Shown here: in pieces, positions 26,906 to 35,337 of the stretch
Position numbering within the stretch: position 1 is the stretch's first letter
How the letters are laid out: each line of letters opens with the position of its first letter
Assembly: GCF_024298885.1 (NCBI RefSeq)
Contig: NZ_CP101166.1
Span: 3,099,149 to 3,163,148, forward strand
Reading direction: 5' to 3'
Source of the DNA: Haloglomus halophilum
GTDB taxonomy: Archaea; Halobacteriota; Halobacteria; Halobacteriales; Haloarculaceae
Length of the DNA: 64,000 nucleotides
Program-made: the position numbers and the translations under genes
Notes under the pieces: generated by a model
What the model was told of the DNA's origin: nothing
What the model saw: the letters and a program-made list of their open reading frames with translations, nothing else
The model's database searches: none

Positions 26906-28252
26906 ATGGTTCTCGGGACCGACCGACGCGTCCTCGCACTGGCTATGGCCCGCATGGCCGACGCGCTCGGCAACTCCTTTCTCATCATCGTCCTCCCCCT
27001 CTACATCGCGAGCGGGCAGGTCGCTATCGACGGTATCGTCGGTACCGAGATGCTGGGTTTCACCCTGACCGAGGAGTTCCTCATCGGGCTGGTGCTCTCG
27101 CTGTTCGGCTTCCTCAACAGCTTCGGCCAGCCAATCACGGGGCGCCTCTCCGACCGCGTCGGGGTGCGCAAACCGTTCATCCTCGGCGGCCTCGTCGTCT
27201 TCGGCGTCGCGAGCGCGGCCTACCCGTTCGTCTCCTCGTACGCCGCAGTGCTGCTCGTCCGGGCGTTCCAGGGGCTCGGCGCCGCGCTGACCGTGCCGGC
27301 GACGATTGCGCTGGTGAACGACTATGCCACCAGCGACTCCGAGCGCGGGGGGAACTTCGGGGTGTTCAACACCTTCCGCCTCATCGGCTTCGGCTTCGGC
27401 CCCATCGTGGCCGGTATCGTCGTCGCGGGCGGCTTCGGGCGCGAGACCGTCACGCAGTACACGCTCGGGAGCTTCGCCCTCTCCGGGTTCAACGCCGCGT
27501 TCGCCATCGCCGTCATCGGCGCCGTCGTCTCGTTCGCCCTGGTCGTCTGGCTGGTCGACGAGCCGCCACGGCCCGACGCCGAGGCGGCCGACAACCTCTC
27601 GGTGAAGGTGCTGGACCCGGACGGCGGACTGGACACCGTGTTCGCCGTCGGGGTCGGGACGCTGTTCATGGCGCTGACCATCGCGCTGTTCGCGACGCTC
27701 CAGGAGCCCATCAACAACGCGCTCGGGCAGGGTTCGACGCTGTTCGGACTCCAGTTCTCCGCCGTCGTCATCGCGAACGTCTTCCTGCAGGTCCCCATCG
27801 GCAACTGGGCCGACGAGTACGGGCGGCGCCCCTTCATCGTCGCCGGGTTCGCGCTGCTCGTGCCCTCGGTGCTCGCACAGGGGCTCATCCCGCTCGTCAC
27901 CGGGGTGGCCGGGTTCGTCGGTCCCGCGTTGATGCTGCTCGCGCGGCTCCTGCAGGGCGTGGCCGTCGCGATGGTGTTCGCGCCCGGCCTCGCCATCGCG
28001 GGCGACCTCGCGCGTGGCGGTAACTCCGGGACCACGCTCTCCGTGCTGACGATGGCGTTCGGGCTGGGCGTGGCCTTCGGCCCGCTCGTCTCGGGAGTCC
28101 TGTTCTCGTTCGGCCTGCTGGCCCCGTTCGCCTTCGGTGCCGGCCTCTCGCTGCTGGCGCTCGTCATCACCGTCACGCAGGTCGAGGAGACGCTCGGGAC
28201 GGGCAGCGCGCCGCCGGATGCGGACGACCCGTCGGCGGTCGGCGGGGACTGA
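26906..28252 (+). CDS. MFS transporter
   Basis: 448 residues, about twelve helices. Loop 2-3 motif GRLSDRVGVRKPFILGG and its second-half counterpart GNWADEYGRRPFIVAG are typical of the drug/metabolite exporter branch. Acts as a secondary carrier at the cytoplasmic membrane; substrate unknown. The ATG at 26906 begins MVLGTDRRV with helix 1 about 20 residues later. Confidence 0.88.
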   Translation: MVLGTDRRVLALAMARMADALGNSFLIIVLPLYIASGQVAIDGIVGTEMLGFTLTEEFLIGLVLSLFGFLNSFGQPITGRLSDRVGVRKPFILGGLVVFGVASAAYPFVSSYAAVLLVRAFQGLGAALTVPATIALVNDYATSDSERGGNFGVFNTFRLIGFGFGPIVAGIVVAGGFGRETVTQYTLGSFALSGFNAAFAIAVIGAVVSFALVVWLVDEPPRPDAEAADNLSVKVLDPDGGLDTVFAVGVGTLFMALTIALFATLQEPINNALGQGSTLFGLQFSAVVIANVFLQVPIGNWADEYGRRPFIVAGFALLVPSVLAQGLIPLVTGVAGFVGPALMLLARLLQGVAVAMVFAPGLAIAGDLARGGNSGTTLSVLTMAFGLGVAFGPLVSGVLFSFGLLAPFAFGAGLSLLALVITVTQVEETLGTGSAPPDADDPSAVGGD

Positions 28253-28354
28253 CTCCGACGGGCCACCACCGACGCGGCTCGCGACGCGCCCGTCACCGAC
28301 TCTCGGTCCGAGGTGAGGGGCAGACCTTTCACGTCGCCGGGCGTCGCGCCGGGC

Positions 28355-28732
28355 ATGGCAGGCGACGACGAGACGGTGACCCTGGAGTTCTACGGCACCG
28401 TCCGCGACGCAGTCGGCGAGAAGGTCATCTCGCTCCCGCTCGACCCGGGAACGACGGTGAACGCCCTTCTGGAGGACGTGGCGGCGGCGCATCCGGACCT
28501 CCACCCGCTCCTGTTCACCAGCGAGGAGCGGCTCCGCCCCCACATCAACGTCTCCCGGAACGGGGAGCCCATCCGGGACCTCGACGGCCCCGATACGGAA
28601 CTCGGTGCCGGGGACCGCGTGACCGTGGCGCCGTCGGTATCGGGCGGGGTCGTCATCGGGCGCGCCGAGCGGCCGGACGTGGACGGCCTGCCACAGTACC
28701 GGTGCCTCACCACCCCGGAGGTGGCCCGATGA
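28355..28732 (+). CDS. Ubiquitin-like small archaeal modifier / MoaD-like protein with C-terminal tail
   Basis: 125 residues. Beta-grasp segments LEFYGTVRDAVGEK, TTVNALLEDVAAAHPDL, PHINVSRNGEPI and GDRVTVAPSVSGG match SAMP1/MoaD. SAMPs normally stop at the diglycine; here Gly97-Gly98 (28643-28648) is followed by 27 more residues ending in TTPEVAR. The reading frame is unbroken and its TGA overlaps the next ATG (ATGA), so the tail is translated. Activity as a modifier or sulfur carrier would need cleavage after Gly98, or the protein does something else. Confidence 0.85.
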   Translation: MAGDDETVTLEFYGTVRDAVGEKVISLPLDPGTTVNALLEDVAAAHPDLHPLLFTSEERLRPHINVSRNGEPIRDLDGPDTELGAGDRVTVAPSVSGGVVIGRAERPDVDGLPQYRCLTTPEVAR

Positions 28733-29784
28733 CCGACCCCGCGCTCCCCTTCCAACTCGGGCAGGTCCAGCTCGGCAACAACGCCTTCGAGGGACAGAAC
28801 AACTGCTACGTCCTCGGCGCCGACACGGACGCCGGGCCGACGACGCTGGTCGACACCGGCATCGCGATGCCCGACACGGAAGCAGAACTCCGCGAGGGAC
28901 TCGCCGCGTACGACCTGACGTTCGCGGATATCGACCAGATCCTGCTCACCCACTGGCATATGGACCACGTCGGCCTGGCGGGTGCCATCCAGGCCGAGAG
29001 CGACTGTGTCGTCCGCGCCCACGAGGCCGACGCGGGACTCATCGAGGGGAATCCCGAGGCGGAGGCCGAGTCCCGCGAGACGCTCGAACGGCTGGTCGAC
29101 GAGTGGGGGATGCCCGACGACAAGCGCGAGGAGCTGTTCACGTTCATGGAGCTGGGCGAGGGGGGCGCGGGCGACACACCCGATGTCGAGCCGTTCGTCG
29201 GCGGCGCGACGTTCGATGCGGGCGCCATCGAACTCGAGGCGGTCCACCTGCCCGGTCACGCCGCCGGCCTCGCCGGCTACGCCTTCGACGGGCGCGACGG
29301 GCGCGAGTTGTTCAGCGGCGACGCCCTGCTACCGTACTACACGCCGAACGTCGGCGGTGCCGACACCCGCGTCGATACCCCACTGGCCGACTATCTGGAG
29401 ACGCTCGCCGGCATCGTTCGTGCGGGGTACACGCGAGCGTGGCCGGGTCACCGGGGCGTCATCATCGACCCGGTCGGTCGCGCCGCGGATATCGTGGTCC
29501 ACCACCGCGAGCGGACGGAGAAGATCGTCGACTACCTGCGCGAGTCGGGACCGGCCGACCCGTGGACGGTCTCGGCGCACCTGTTCGGCGAGCTCTCGTC
29601 CATCCACATCCTCCACGGGCCCGGTGAGGCGTACGCCCATCTGCACCATCTCGAGGACGCCGACATCGTGGCACGCAACGGTCGAGAGTACGCGCTCGTC
29701 GCGTCGTCCCCCGACCTCGACGACCTGTTCCCGGACGTGTCGGACCTGGCCCTGCGCCCGGGCGCGATTCCGGGGCCTGGGTAG
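28729..29784 (+). CDS. Metallo-beta-lactamase fold hydrolase
   Basis: 351 residues. Metal motif THWHMDHVG, then HLPGHAAG and GDALLPYYTPN give the binuclear-metal ligands of the MBL superfamily; the C-terminal LFGELSSIHILHGPGEAYAHLHHLE is the helical MBL-associated domain of the glyoxalase II/RNase-like LACTB2 group. ATG overlaps the upstream stop by 4 bases and has a GGAGGTG ribosome-binding site at 28717-28723, so expression is coupled to the ubiquitin-like gene. Confidence 0.88.
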   Translation: MTDPALPFQLGQVQLGNNAFEGQNNCYVLGADTDAGPTTLVDTGIAMPDTEAELREGLAAYDLTFADIDQILLTHWHMDHVGLAGAIQAESDCVVRAHEADAGLIEGNPEAEAESRETLERLVDEWGMPDDKREELFTFMELGEGGAGDTPDVEPFVGGATFDAGAIELEAVHLPGHAAGLAGYAFDGRDGRELFSGDALLPYYTPNVGGADTRVDTPLADYLETLAGIVRAGYTRAWPGHRGVIIDPVGRAADIVVHHRERTEKIVDYLRESGPADPWTVSAHLFGELSSIHILHGPGEAYAHLHHLEDADIVARNGREYALVASSPDLDDLFPDVSDLALRPGAIPGPG

Positions 29785-29900
29785 GGGTCCGGGGCACGGC
29801 TTCTGTGGTTCCGGGGGACGAGTCCTGTGGTTCCGGACTCCCTCTTCCGACGCCTCAACGTTTAACCCGGAGCCGAGAGTGAACCCGACTGGTGATATAG

Positions 29901-30512
29901 ATGCCCGAACATTCCAACCCTGAACTTCCCGACCTGCCGTACGATTACGACGCGCTGGAGCCGTTCCTCGACGAACAGGTGCTCACGTGGCATCACGACA
30001 CGCACCACAACGGCTACGTGAACGGCCTCGAGTCCGCCGAGGAGACGCTGGCCGAGAACCGCGACGCCGGCGACTTCGGTTCCTCCGGCGGTGCGATGCG
30101 GAACGTGACCCACAACGGCAGTGGACACTACCTCCACACCCACTTCTGGGAGAACATGTCGCCCAACGGCGGCGGCGAGCCGTCCGGTGACCTCGCGGAC
30201 CGCATCGAGGAGGACTTCGGCTCGTTCGAGGGCTGGAAGGGCGAGTTCAAGGCCGCCGCGGGCGCCGCGGGCGGCTGGGCCCTGACGGTGTACGACCCCG
30301 TCGCCAACCAGCTCCGGAACGTCGTGGTGGACAAGCACGACCAGGGCGCGCTGTGGGGCAGTCACCCCGTCATCGCGCTGGACGTGTGGGAGCACTCCTA
30401 CTACTACGACTACGGGCCGGACCGCGGCAGCTTCATCGAGGGCTTCCTCGACCACATCGACTGGGACTACTGCGAACAGCAGTACCAGCGCAGCGTCGAG
30501 CACTTCGAGTAG
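29901..30512 (+). CDS. sod: Superoxide dismutase (Mn/Fe)
   Basis: 203 residues. Metal ligands: His31 in WHHDTHHNGYV, His in NGSGHYLHTHFWENM, and Asp/His in LDVWEHSYYYDYG. Converts superoxide to oxygen and peroxide in the cytoplasm; haloarchaeal enzymes usually hold manganese. A TATA-like ACGTTTAAC (29858-29866) lies about 35 bases before the ATG. Confidence 0.95.
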   Translation: MPEHSNPELPDLPYDYDALEPFLDEQVLTWHHDTHHNGYVNGLESAEETLAENRDAGDFGSSGGAMRNVTHNGSGHYLHTHFWENMSPNGGGEPSGDLADRIEEDFGSFEGWKGEFKAAAGAAGGWALTVYDPVANQLRNVVVDKHDQGALWGSHPVIALDVWEHSYYYDYGPDRGSFIEGFLDHIDWDYCEQQYQRSVEHFE

Positions 30513-30656
30513 GCACGCGACGAGACCTCGGTCGCACCGGTTCCACACCATCGCCTTTCTTTCGCGCCCAGGTCGGTAGCGGCGGCTCCGGGGGTGAACC
30601 GGGAGGCGGCTGGTCGTGTCGGTCGCCGTCGCGCGCCCGCGAGTCGCGGACAGTCG

Positions 30657-30663
30657 TATAAAT
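30657..30663 (+). promoter_or_regulatory. TATA box of His-rich lipoprotein gene
   Basis: TATAAAT lies 50-56 bases upstream of the lipoprotein ATG, in a stretch otherwise very GC-rich. This leaves a leader of about 25 bases. Confidence 0.5.
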
Positions 30664-30712
30664 CGCCGAACTGTTCGACCGACGATGGAGGTGTGTCGAG
30701 CCGAACCATCCG

Positions 30713-31453
30713 ATGATGGAACGACGGACCTTCCTCGGCGCCCTGGCGTCGGGAGGGGCGGCGGCCCTGGCGGGCTGTACGTCGCAGCGCGAGACCATCA
30801 GCGCCGTCTCGACCACTACGGAGATCCCGAGCGGCGAGTTCTACCACCGGGAGCTCCGGGTCGACGGACAGGACACGCAGTTCAACCTCCGCTACGAGGT
30901 GACGGCGGACGCGCCGTTCGACGCCATGCTGTTCGGCGGCCAGTCCGACCCCGCCGAGTTCGACACCTACCGCCAGCTAGTCGGTCATACGGAGGGCGGT
31001 GCGCACCACGCCGGCGGCATGGGGTGTGGCGGGCCCCACGGCGAGGGAAACCAGCACCACGGCGGTGCCGGCGGTGCGGGAAGCGGCCAACATAACGGCG
31101 ACGACGGCGGTGCGGGAAGCGGCCAACATAACGGCGACGGCGGCGCGGGAAGCGGCCGGCACCACGGCGGCGACGGAGATGCGGGGAGCGGCCGACATCA
31201 CGGTGGCGACGGCAGTGGGGGAAGCGGCAGGCTACACGGGCGGGGCCCCGGCCCCCGTTCTCGTTGTCCCGAGCCGTCGGACTGGCACTCGGTCATGGGC
31301 GCCCGCGGGCAGGGCGAGGTGAACAAGCCGCTGCGCCCCGGCATCCACCACTTCGTCGTGGACAACACCCGCTTCGGGGAGGCGACGCCGACCGGGACGC
31401 TCCGGCCCACCATCGACCTCCGGGTCCGGGACTTCGATATGTTCTCCGGCTGA
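30713..31453 (+). CDS. Lipoprotein with Gly/His repeat
   Basis: 246 residues. Signal RRTFLGALASGGAAALAGC combines a twin-arginine motif and lipobox. Residues about 95-180 are a Gly/His/Asp/Asn repeat (units like GGAGSGQHNGD and GGAGSGRHHGGD) with some 15 histidines and a Cys, which could bind metal ions outside the membrane. The flanking N- and C-terminal parts are conventional beta-rich sequence. Adjacent to superoxide dismutase on the same strand, 200 bp downstream. Two ATGs in tandem; the first is given. Confidence 0.78.
   Translation: MMERRTFLGALASGGAAALAGCTSQRETISAVSTTTEIPSGEFYHRELRVDGQDTQFNLRYEVTADAPFDAMLFGGQSDPAEFDTYRQLVGHTEGGAHHAGGMGCGGPHGEGNQHHGGAGGAGSGQHNGDDGGAGSGQHNGDGGAGSGRHHGGDGDAGSGRHHGGDGSGGSGRLHGRGPGPRSRCPEPSDWHSVMGARGQGEVNKPLRPGIHHFVVDNTRFGEATPTGTLRPTIDLRVRDFDMFSG
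31070..31240 (+). repeat. Five-unit 33-36 bp coding tandem repeat
   Basis: Units start near 31070, 31106, 31139, 31175 and 31211. The first two are identical over 33 bases; later ones diverge. It encodes the Gly/His-rich section of the lipoprotein and keeps the frame. Confidence 0.8.
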
Positions 31454-31521
31454 CGCGGGCGGGTCGTGTCGGCAGTCCCCGACCCGCAACCGTTTACCCC
31501 GTGCTCGCGCCATCTCTAGCT

Positions 31522-31794
31522 ATGCCACGTCCGCGTGATTCGTTCGACGACCTGCGCACCCTCGCCTTCCGCGAACCCGACGAGGTCCTCGACGCCGACA
31601 AGCTCTACACCGTCTACGAGGTCGCCCGGCTCCTGCAGGGTGTCCCGCTCGACCAGGAACTCGACGTCGAGACGGAGAACGTCCTGCTGGACTGGGCGAT
31701 CCCGTGGCTCGTCTACAATCAGGAGCAGTTCGTCTTCGCCGAGCCCGAACACGACTCCCAGCCCGGCTACTACGGCCTGCGGCGCGAGGAGTAG
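31522..31794 (+). CDS. Conserved haloarchaeal protein (DUF5827-like)
   Basis: 90 residues with the block YTVYEVARLLQGV and VLLDWAIPWLVYN. From memory it matches the haloarchaeal DUF5827 family. No catalytic or metal motif. A TATA-like GTTTACC about 30 bases upstream supports the ATG at 31522. Function unknown; convergent with the methyltransferase gene. Confidence 0.8.
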   Translation: MPRPRDSFDDLRTLAFREPDEVLDADKLYTVYEVARLLQGVPLDQELDVETENVLLDWAIPWLVYNQEQFVFAEPEHDSQPGYYGLRREE

Positions 31795-31810
31795 GTCGCC
31801 GGCTGGCGGG

Positions 31811-32518
31811 TCACGAGACCCGCGCGTCCCAGTAGGAGACGGAGGCGAGCCGGCGGCCGATGGGGGTCCGGACGAGCGCGGTGTCGATCTCCCGGGCCGG
31901 CCCGGCGACCTCGCTGGGCACCTGGCGATAGAACCCGTACGGGAGGACGAAGTCGTGCTGTGAGCCCTCGAGCTGGAGGCCGGCACCTTTGAGGAGCCGC
32001 TCGACCTCGCCCGTCGAGTAGAGCCGCGACCCCATCGGGAGCGCGAAGTTGTAGATGGAGCGGAAGGAGAACCGCTTGAACGTGTCGAAGAACACCTGTT
32101 CCTTCGAGACTCGGGCCATCTCGGAGAGGAACGATGCCGGCCGGTCCGCGAGATGGAAGAAGCGCATCGCCAGCACCGCGTCGAAGTGGTCGTCGGGGAA
32201 CGGCAGTCGCGCGGCGTCGGCGCGCATGAACTCGAGGTGCTCGTCGACGCCGACCGACCGGGCCTTCTCGCGGCCCTGCTTCAGCATCGCCGGGGAGATG
32301 TCCAGCCCGACGATGTCGGCGCCATGGTCGGCCAGCAGGGAGGTGAACCGTCCCGTCCCGCAGGCGACCTCCAGCACCTCCTTGCCCTCGACGGTGCCGA
32401 GCGCGTCCAGCACCGCCTCCTTCTCGCGGTCGTCGATGAGTCGGCCGCCGTTCGAGAACCGCTTGTCCTCGTACGCGTCGGCCACGTCGTCGGACTGGTA
32501 CCACTCGCGTCCCTTCAC
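31811..32518 (-). CDS. SAM-dependent methyltransferase, class I
   Basis: 235 residues. Motif I VLEVACGTGRF, motif II-like VGLDISPAMLKQG, and FPDDHFDAVLAMRFFHLADRP (post-II/III) define the methyltransf_11 type (UbiE/COQ5-like). Transfers methyl from S-adenosylmethionine to an unidentified small molecule. ATG at 32518 is the family start, MKGREWYQSDDVADAYE being the usual N-terminal helix. Confidence 0.88.
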   Translation of the reverse strand: MKGREWYQSDDVADAYEDKRFSNGGRLIDDREKEAVLDALGTVEGKEVLEVACGTGRFTSLLADHGADIVGLDISPAMLKQGREKARSVGVDEHLEFMRADAARLPFPDDHFDAVLAMRFFHLADRPASFLSEMARVSKEQVFFDTFKRFSFRSIYNFALPMGSRLYSTGEVERLLKGAGLQLEGSQHDFVLPYGFYRQVPSEVAGPAREIDTALVRTPIGRRLASVSYWDARVS

Positions 32519-32659
32519 GTCCCTGTGACTCCCCGGCGCGTGGATAAAACGGTACTGGAACGCGGTCGCCGTCGGCCGATGGATGCGGGTCCCGTCCGAG
32601 AATTCGTCGTGGCCCGGTGGGCGGGTTCGGCGGCAGGTACGGCGGCCCGCTGTCGGTCG

Positions 32660-33907
32660 CTACTCCGCCTCGGCGGCCGTCGTGTCCAGCTCGTCGAGGT
32701 CGATGGTCTCCGCCAGCAGGACCTCCTCCTGGCCGGAGATGTCGCGCTGCTCGCGCGCGAGCTGTTTCAGCTTCGACTGGGGTGCGAGGTCGCCGATGAG
32801 CACGCCGCCGATGACGCGGCCGTCCTTGAGCGCGACGCGACGCCACTCCGAGTCGGAGTACTTGCGCTCGACGAAGTCGTCGCCGAGCGTCGGATGGCCG
32901 AAGGAGAGGAACGGGAAGTCGAAGTGCGTGATGGAGTACGAGGAGACCCAGCGGAACTCCTCGGCGGCCTCGTCGGCGACCATGTTGGAGGCCGCGACCG
33001 AGCCCTGCTCCTTCGCCGAGCCCCAGGCGCCGTTCTGCGCGCGCTCGCCGAGGATGAGATCGTTGAACTGCGTGATGTCGCCGGCCGCGTACACGTCCTC
33101 GACGTTGGTCTGCATGTACTCGTCGACCACGACGCCGTTGTCGAGGTCCAGCCCCGAACCGCGGAGGAACTCCGTGTTGAAGTCCAGCCCGATGGCGACG
33201 CCGACGAAGTCACCCTCGTAGAAGTCGCCGTTCGGGTCCGTCGCACCCATGACGACGCCGTCGTCGTCGACCTCGAACTGGTCGACGCCGGACTGGAAGA
33301 CGGGTTCGACATCGCGCTCCCGGAGCGCGTCGTGGATGATCTCGGCGCCCTCCTCCGAGAGCGCGTAGCGCCACCAGCAGTCCCCACGCATCAGGTACTT
33401 CCCCTCGATGTCCTGGGCGGCGCAGATGGCCGCGAGGTCGATGCCCAGCAGGCCGGCGCCGACGACGATGCCCGTCTCGGCCTTCTCGGCGTGCTCCTTG
33501 ATGTCGCGGGCGTCCTCGAACGTCCAGAAGTGGTGGACGCCCTCGGCGTCACTGTTCCCGACGGGAAGCTGGGTCGGCGTCCCCCCCGTCGCCACGAGGA
33601 GCTTGTCGTACTCGTAGGTCCCGCTCTCGTGGGTGTGGAGCTCGTGTGCGTCCGTGTCGATGTCCGTGACGTACGTGTTCAGTTCGAGGTCGATATCGCG
33701 CTCGGCGTACCACTCCTCGTCGTGGATGGAGATGGGCGCCTCGGGCAGCTTCCCCTTGGCGAACTCCTTGATGAGGATGCGGTTGTAGAGGGCCTCCCCC
33801 TCGTCCGTGAGCACCGTCACGTCCGCGCCCGGGTCCTCCTCCCGGATGGTCTCGGCGGCGGACGACCCCGCGATGCCGTCGCCGATGATGACGTGCGACG
33901 TTGTCAT
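32660..33907 (-). CDS. FAD-dependent pyridine nucleotide-disulfide family oxidoreductase
   Basis: 415 residues. N-terminal FAD site VIIGDGIAGSSAAETI, central NAD(P) site GIVVGAGLLGIDLAAI, and the FAD-closing VYAAGDITQF. The family (nitrite reductase large-subunit N-terminus, rubredoxin reductase, NADH oxidase) transfers electrons from NAD(P)H to small redox proteins. No active-site Cys pair typical of disulfide reductases is seen. A TATA-like CCTATTTG about 25 bases upstream on the minus strand supports the ATG at 33907. Confidence 0.88.
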   Translation of the reverse strand: MTTSHVIIGDGIAGSSAAETIREEDPGADVTVLTDEGEALYNRILIKEFAKGKLPEAPISIHDEEWYAERDIDLELNTYVTDIDTDAHELHTHESGTYEYDKLLVATGGTPTQLPVGNSDAEGVHHFWTFEDARDIKEHAEKAETGIVVGAGLLGIDLAAICAAQDIEGKYLMRGDCWWRYALSEEGAEIIHDALRERDVEPVFQSGVDQFEVDDDGVVMGATDPNGDFYEGDFVGVAIGLDFNTEFLRGSGLDLDNGVVVDEYMQTNVEDVYAAGDITQFNDLILGERAQNGAWGSAKEQGSVAASNMVADEAAEEFRWVSSYSITHFDFPFLSFGHPTLGDDFVERKYSDSEWRRVALKDGRVIGGVLIGDLAPQSKLKQLAREQRDISGQEEVLLAETIDLDELDTTAAEAE

Positions 33908-34068
33908 ACCGGGGGCTTAGATACCCCGGCAAATAGGGGTTGCCATCGGTCGAATTCCGGATGAAGATACGTGACAGTTCCCGTCCCGGCCGCTCCACGT
34001 CCTCCGACAGCCGGCAGTCGGGGCAGGGCGTCGGGAGGTTGAAGCGTCCGCGGGCCTTCCAGTCGGGT

Positions 34069-34665
34069 ATGAAGATCCGTCAGAACGTTCGTCACTGGGC
34101 GGCGAAGAAGGCGCTGACGACGCCCGTCATCGGGCCGCGGGTCAACGACAGACTCGTCGATATGCACACGGATATCTTCCTGGGCAAGACCGACGAGTCC
34201 AACCACGAGGCCCGCAGGCTCCATCTGGACGACTTCTTCGACGCCACGATGGACACCTACGTGGCCGCGCTGGAGGCGGGCTACCCGGAGGCCGAGGCCC
34301 GCGAGATAACCCACATCCAGGCGAACTTCGACTTCTTCAACCACGGCTGGACGGAGATGATGGAGATCCCCGCCGACGAACTGGAGGACCACTACCGCCG
34401 CTACGAGGCGTTCTTCAGCGAGTACGGGATCACCATCGACGACCCGCTCGGCGAGTTCACGCCGCCGACGGGCGTGGCCGAGGCACCCGCGACACCTGAG
34501 AAGCTGGAGGACGCCGAGTTCGAGAACGCCATCGAGGGGTTCGCCGACGACGTGTACGTCGAGACGCCCGACGGGATGCTGAAGGGCCGCGGGACCGCCG
34601 AACCGGAGGATGTCGACCCGAGCGAGGCGCCCGGCGTCGACGACGAGGAAGCGAGCGCGGACTGA
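34069..34665 (+). CDS. Conserved haloarchaeal protein (DUF6149-like)
   Basis: 198 residues. Start chosen at MKIRQNVRHWAAKKALTTPVIGP; the conserved centre is LDDFFDATMDTYVAALEAGYPEAEAREITHIQANFDFFNHGW. From memory this fits DUF6149. The acidic C-terminal ~60 residues are low complexity. No enzymatic motif; the His/Phe/Asn-rich centre could bind a ligand, but this is speculation. Confidence 0.75.
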   Translation: MKIRQNVRHWAAKKALTTPVIGPRVNDRLVDMHTDIFLGKTDESNHEARRLHLDDFFDATMDTYVAALEAGYPEAEAREITHIQANFDFFNHGWTEMMEIPADELEDHYRRYEAFFSEYGITIDDPLGEFTPPTGVAEAPATPEKLEDAEFENAIEGFADDVYVETPDGMLKGRGTAEPEDVDPSEAPGVDDEEASAD

Positions 34666-34737
34666 CTAAATGGCGAAGTTCGATATATCTCGTAGATAAA
34701 TCTGCAGATTCCTCCATACCGAATCATATCCCTCAGT

Positions 34738-34968
34738 TCATTCGATATCTTTCTCGCTCCCGAACCACCGCCGGAAGTCGCCGGCTTCGGCGTGGCCCGC
34801 TATCTCCCCCGCGAAGGCCAGGGTCCCCGCAAGCACGACCACGCCAGTCGCGTCCAGTCCGGCCGCGAGCCCGACACCGCCACCGACCAGGCCTGAGCCG
34901 ACGCCGATGACGGCGGACTGTTCGGGGGTGTCACAGAACGGAAGCGTGAAGCCGAGGTCGAACGCCAT
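34738..34968 (-). CDS. Small hydrophobic protein
   Basis: 76 residues. A glycine-rich hydrophobic stretch (about 19-56, VIGVGSGLVGGGVGLAAG) may form one or two membrane helices. Not recognised. The flanks on both sides are AT-rich, and it closes the backbone before the island that follows. Confidence 0.6.
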   Translation of the reverse strand: MAFDLGFTLPFCDTPEQSAVIGVGSGLVGGGVGLAAGLDATGVVVLAGTLAFAGEIAGHAEAGDFRRWFGSEKDIE

Positions 34969-35337
34969 ACCTACATTCGGCGCTCAGTGATGTTAAGCGC
35001 CACCCTGGGTGGGGTACTCCCCGGCCTACACCCTCCAGGGGTCTCAGTTGTCGGGGGCGGTGTCGTTTGAAACCACCAGTCGCTGATATTCTGTTGAGGT
35101 CGTGCTGCATACAGAGTATACAGTCAGCATTGGGACCGCATTATTTTCCCTGTTTGAATCCTGGACCAACCGTTAGAACGTGCCTGCGTATCTTGCAGAG
35201 AGTGTCTCTCGTTCGGAACGCGATCACGGGAAATGATTTCGTGTGCCGAATCGAACTAGAGAAGTCTTCGATCCGTCATGCTCAGTCGAAGTATGATAAT
35301 ACTAACTTATATACTAATGTCAATTATAATATTAATA
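34969..35337. other. AT-rich upstream flank of the EF-Tu-like lipoprotein gene
   Basis: About 370 bases; no convincing gene. The last 60 bases are very AT-rich with TTATATAC at 35307-35314, about 25-30 bases before the ATG, a likely TATA box. GTTTGAA (35064) and TGCTGCATA (35103) recur, in the same orientation, after the gene at 37339 and 37366. Confidence 0.5.

Noticed and set aside
31070-31240. CRISPR-like array
   Set aside because: The units are in frame inside a lipoprotein gene, encode Gly/His repeats and have no unique spacers.
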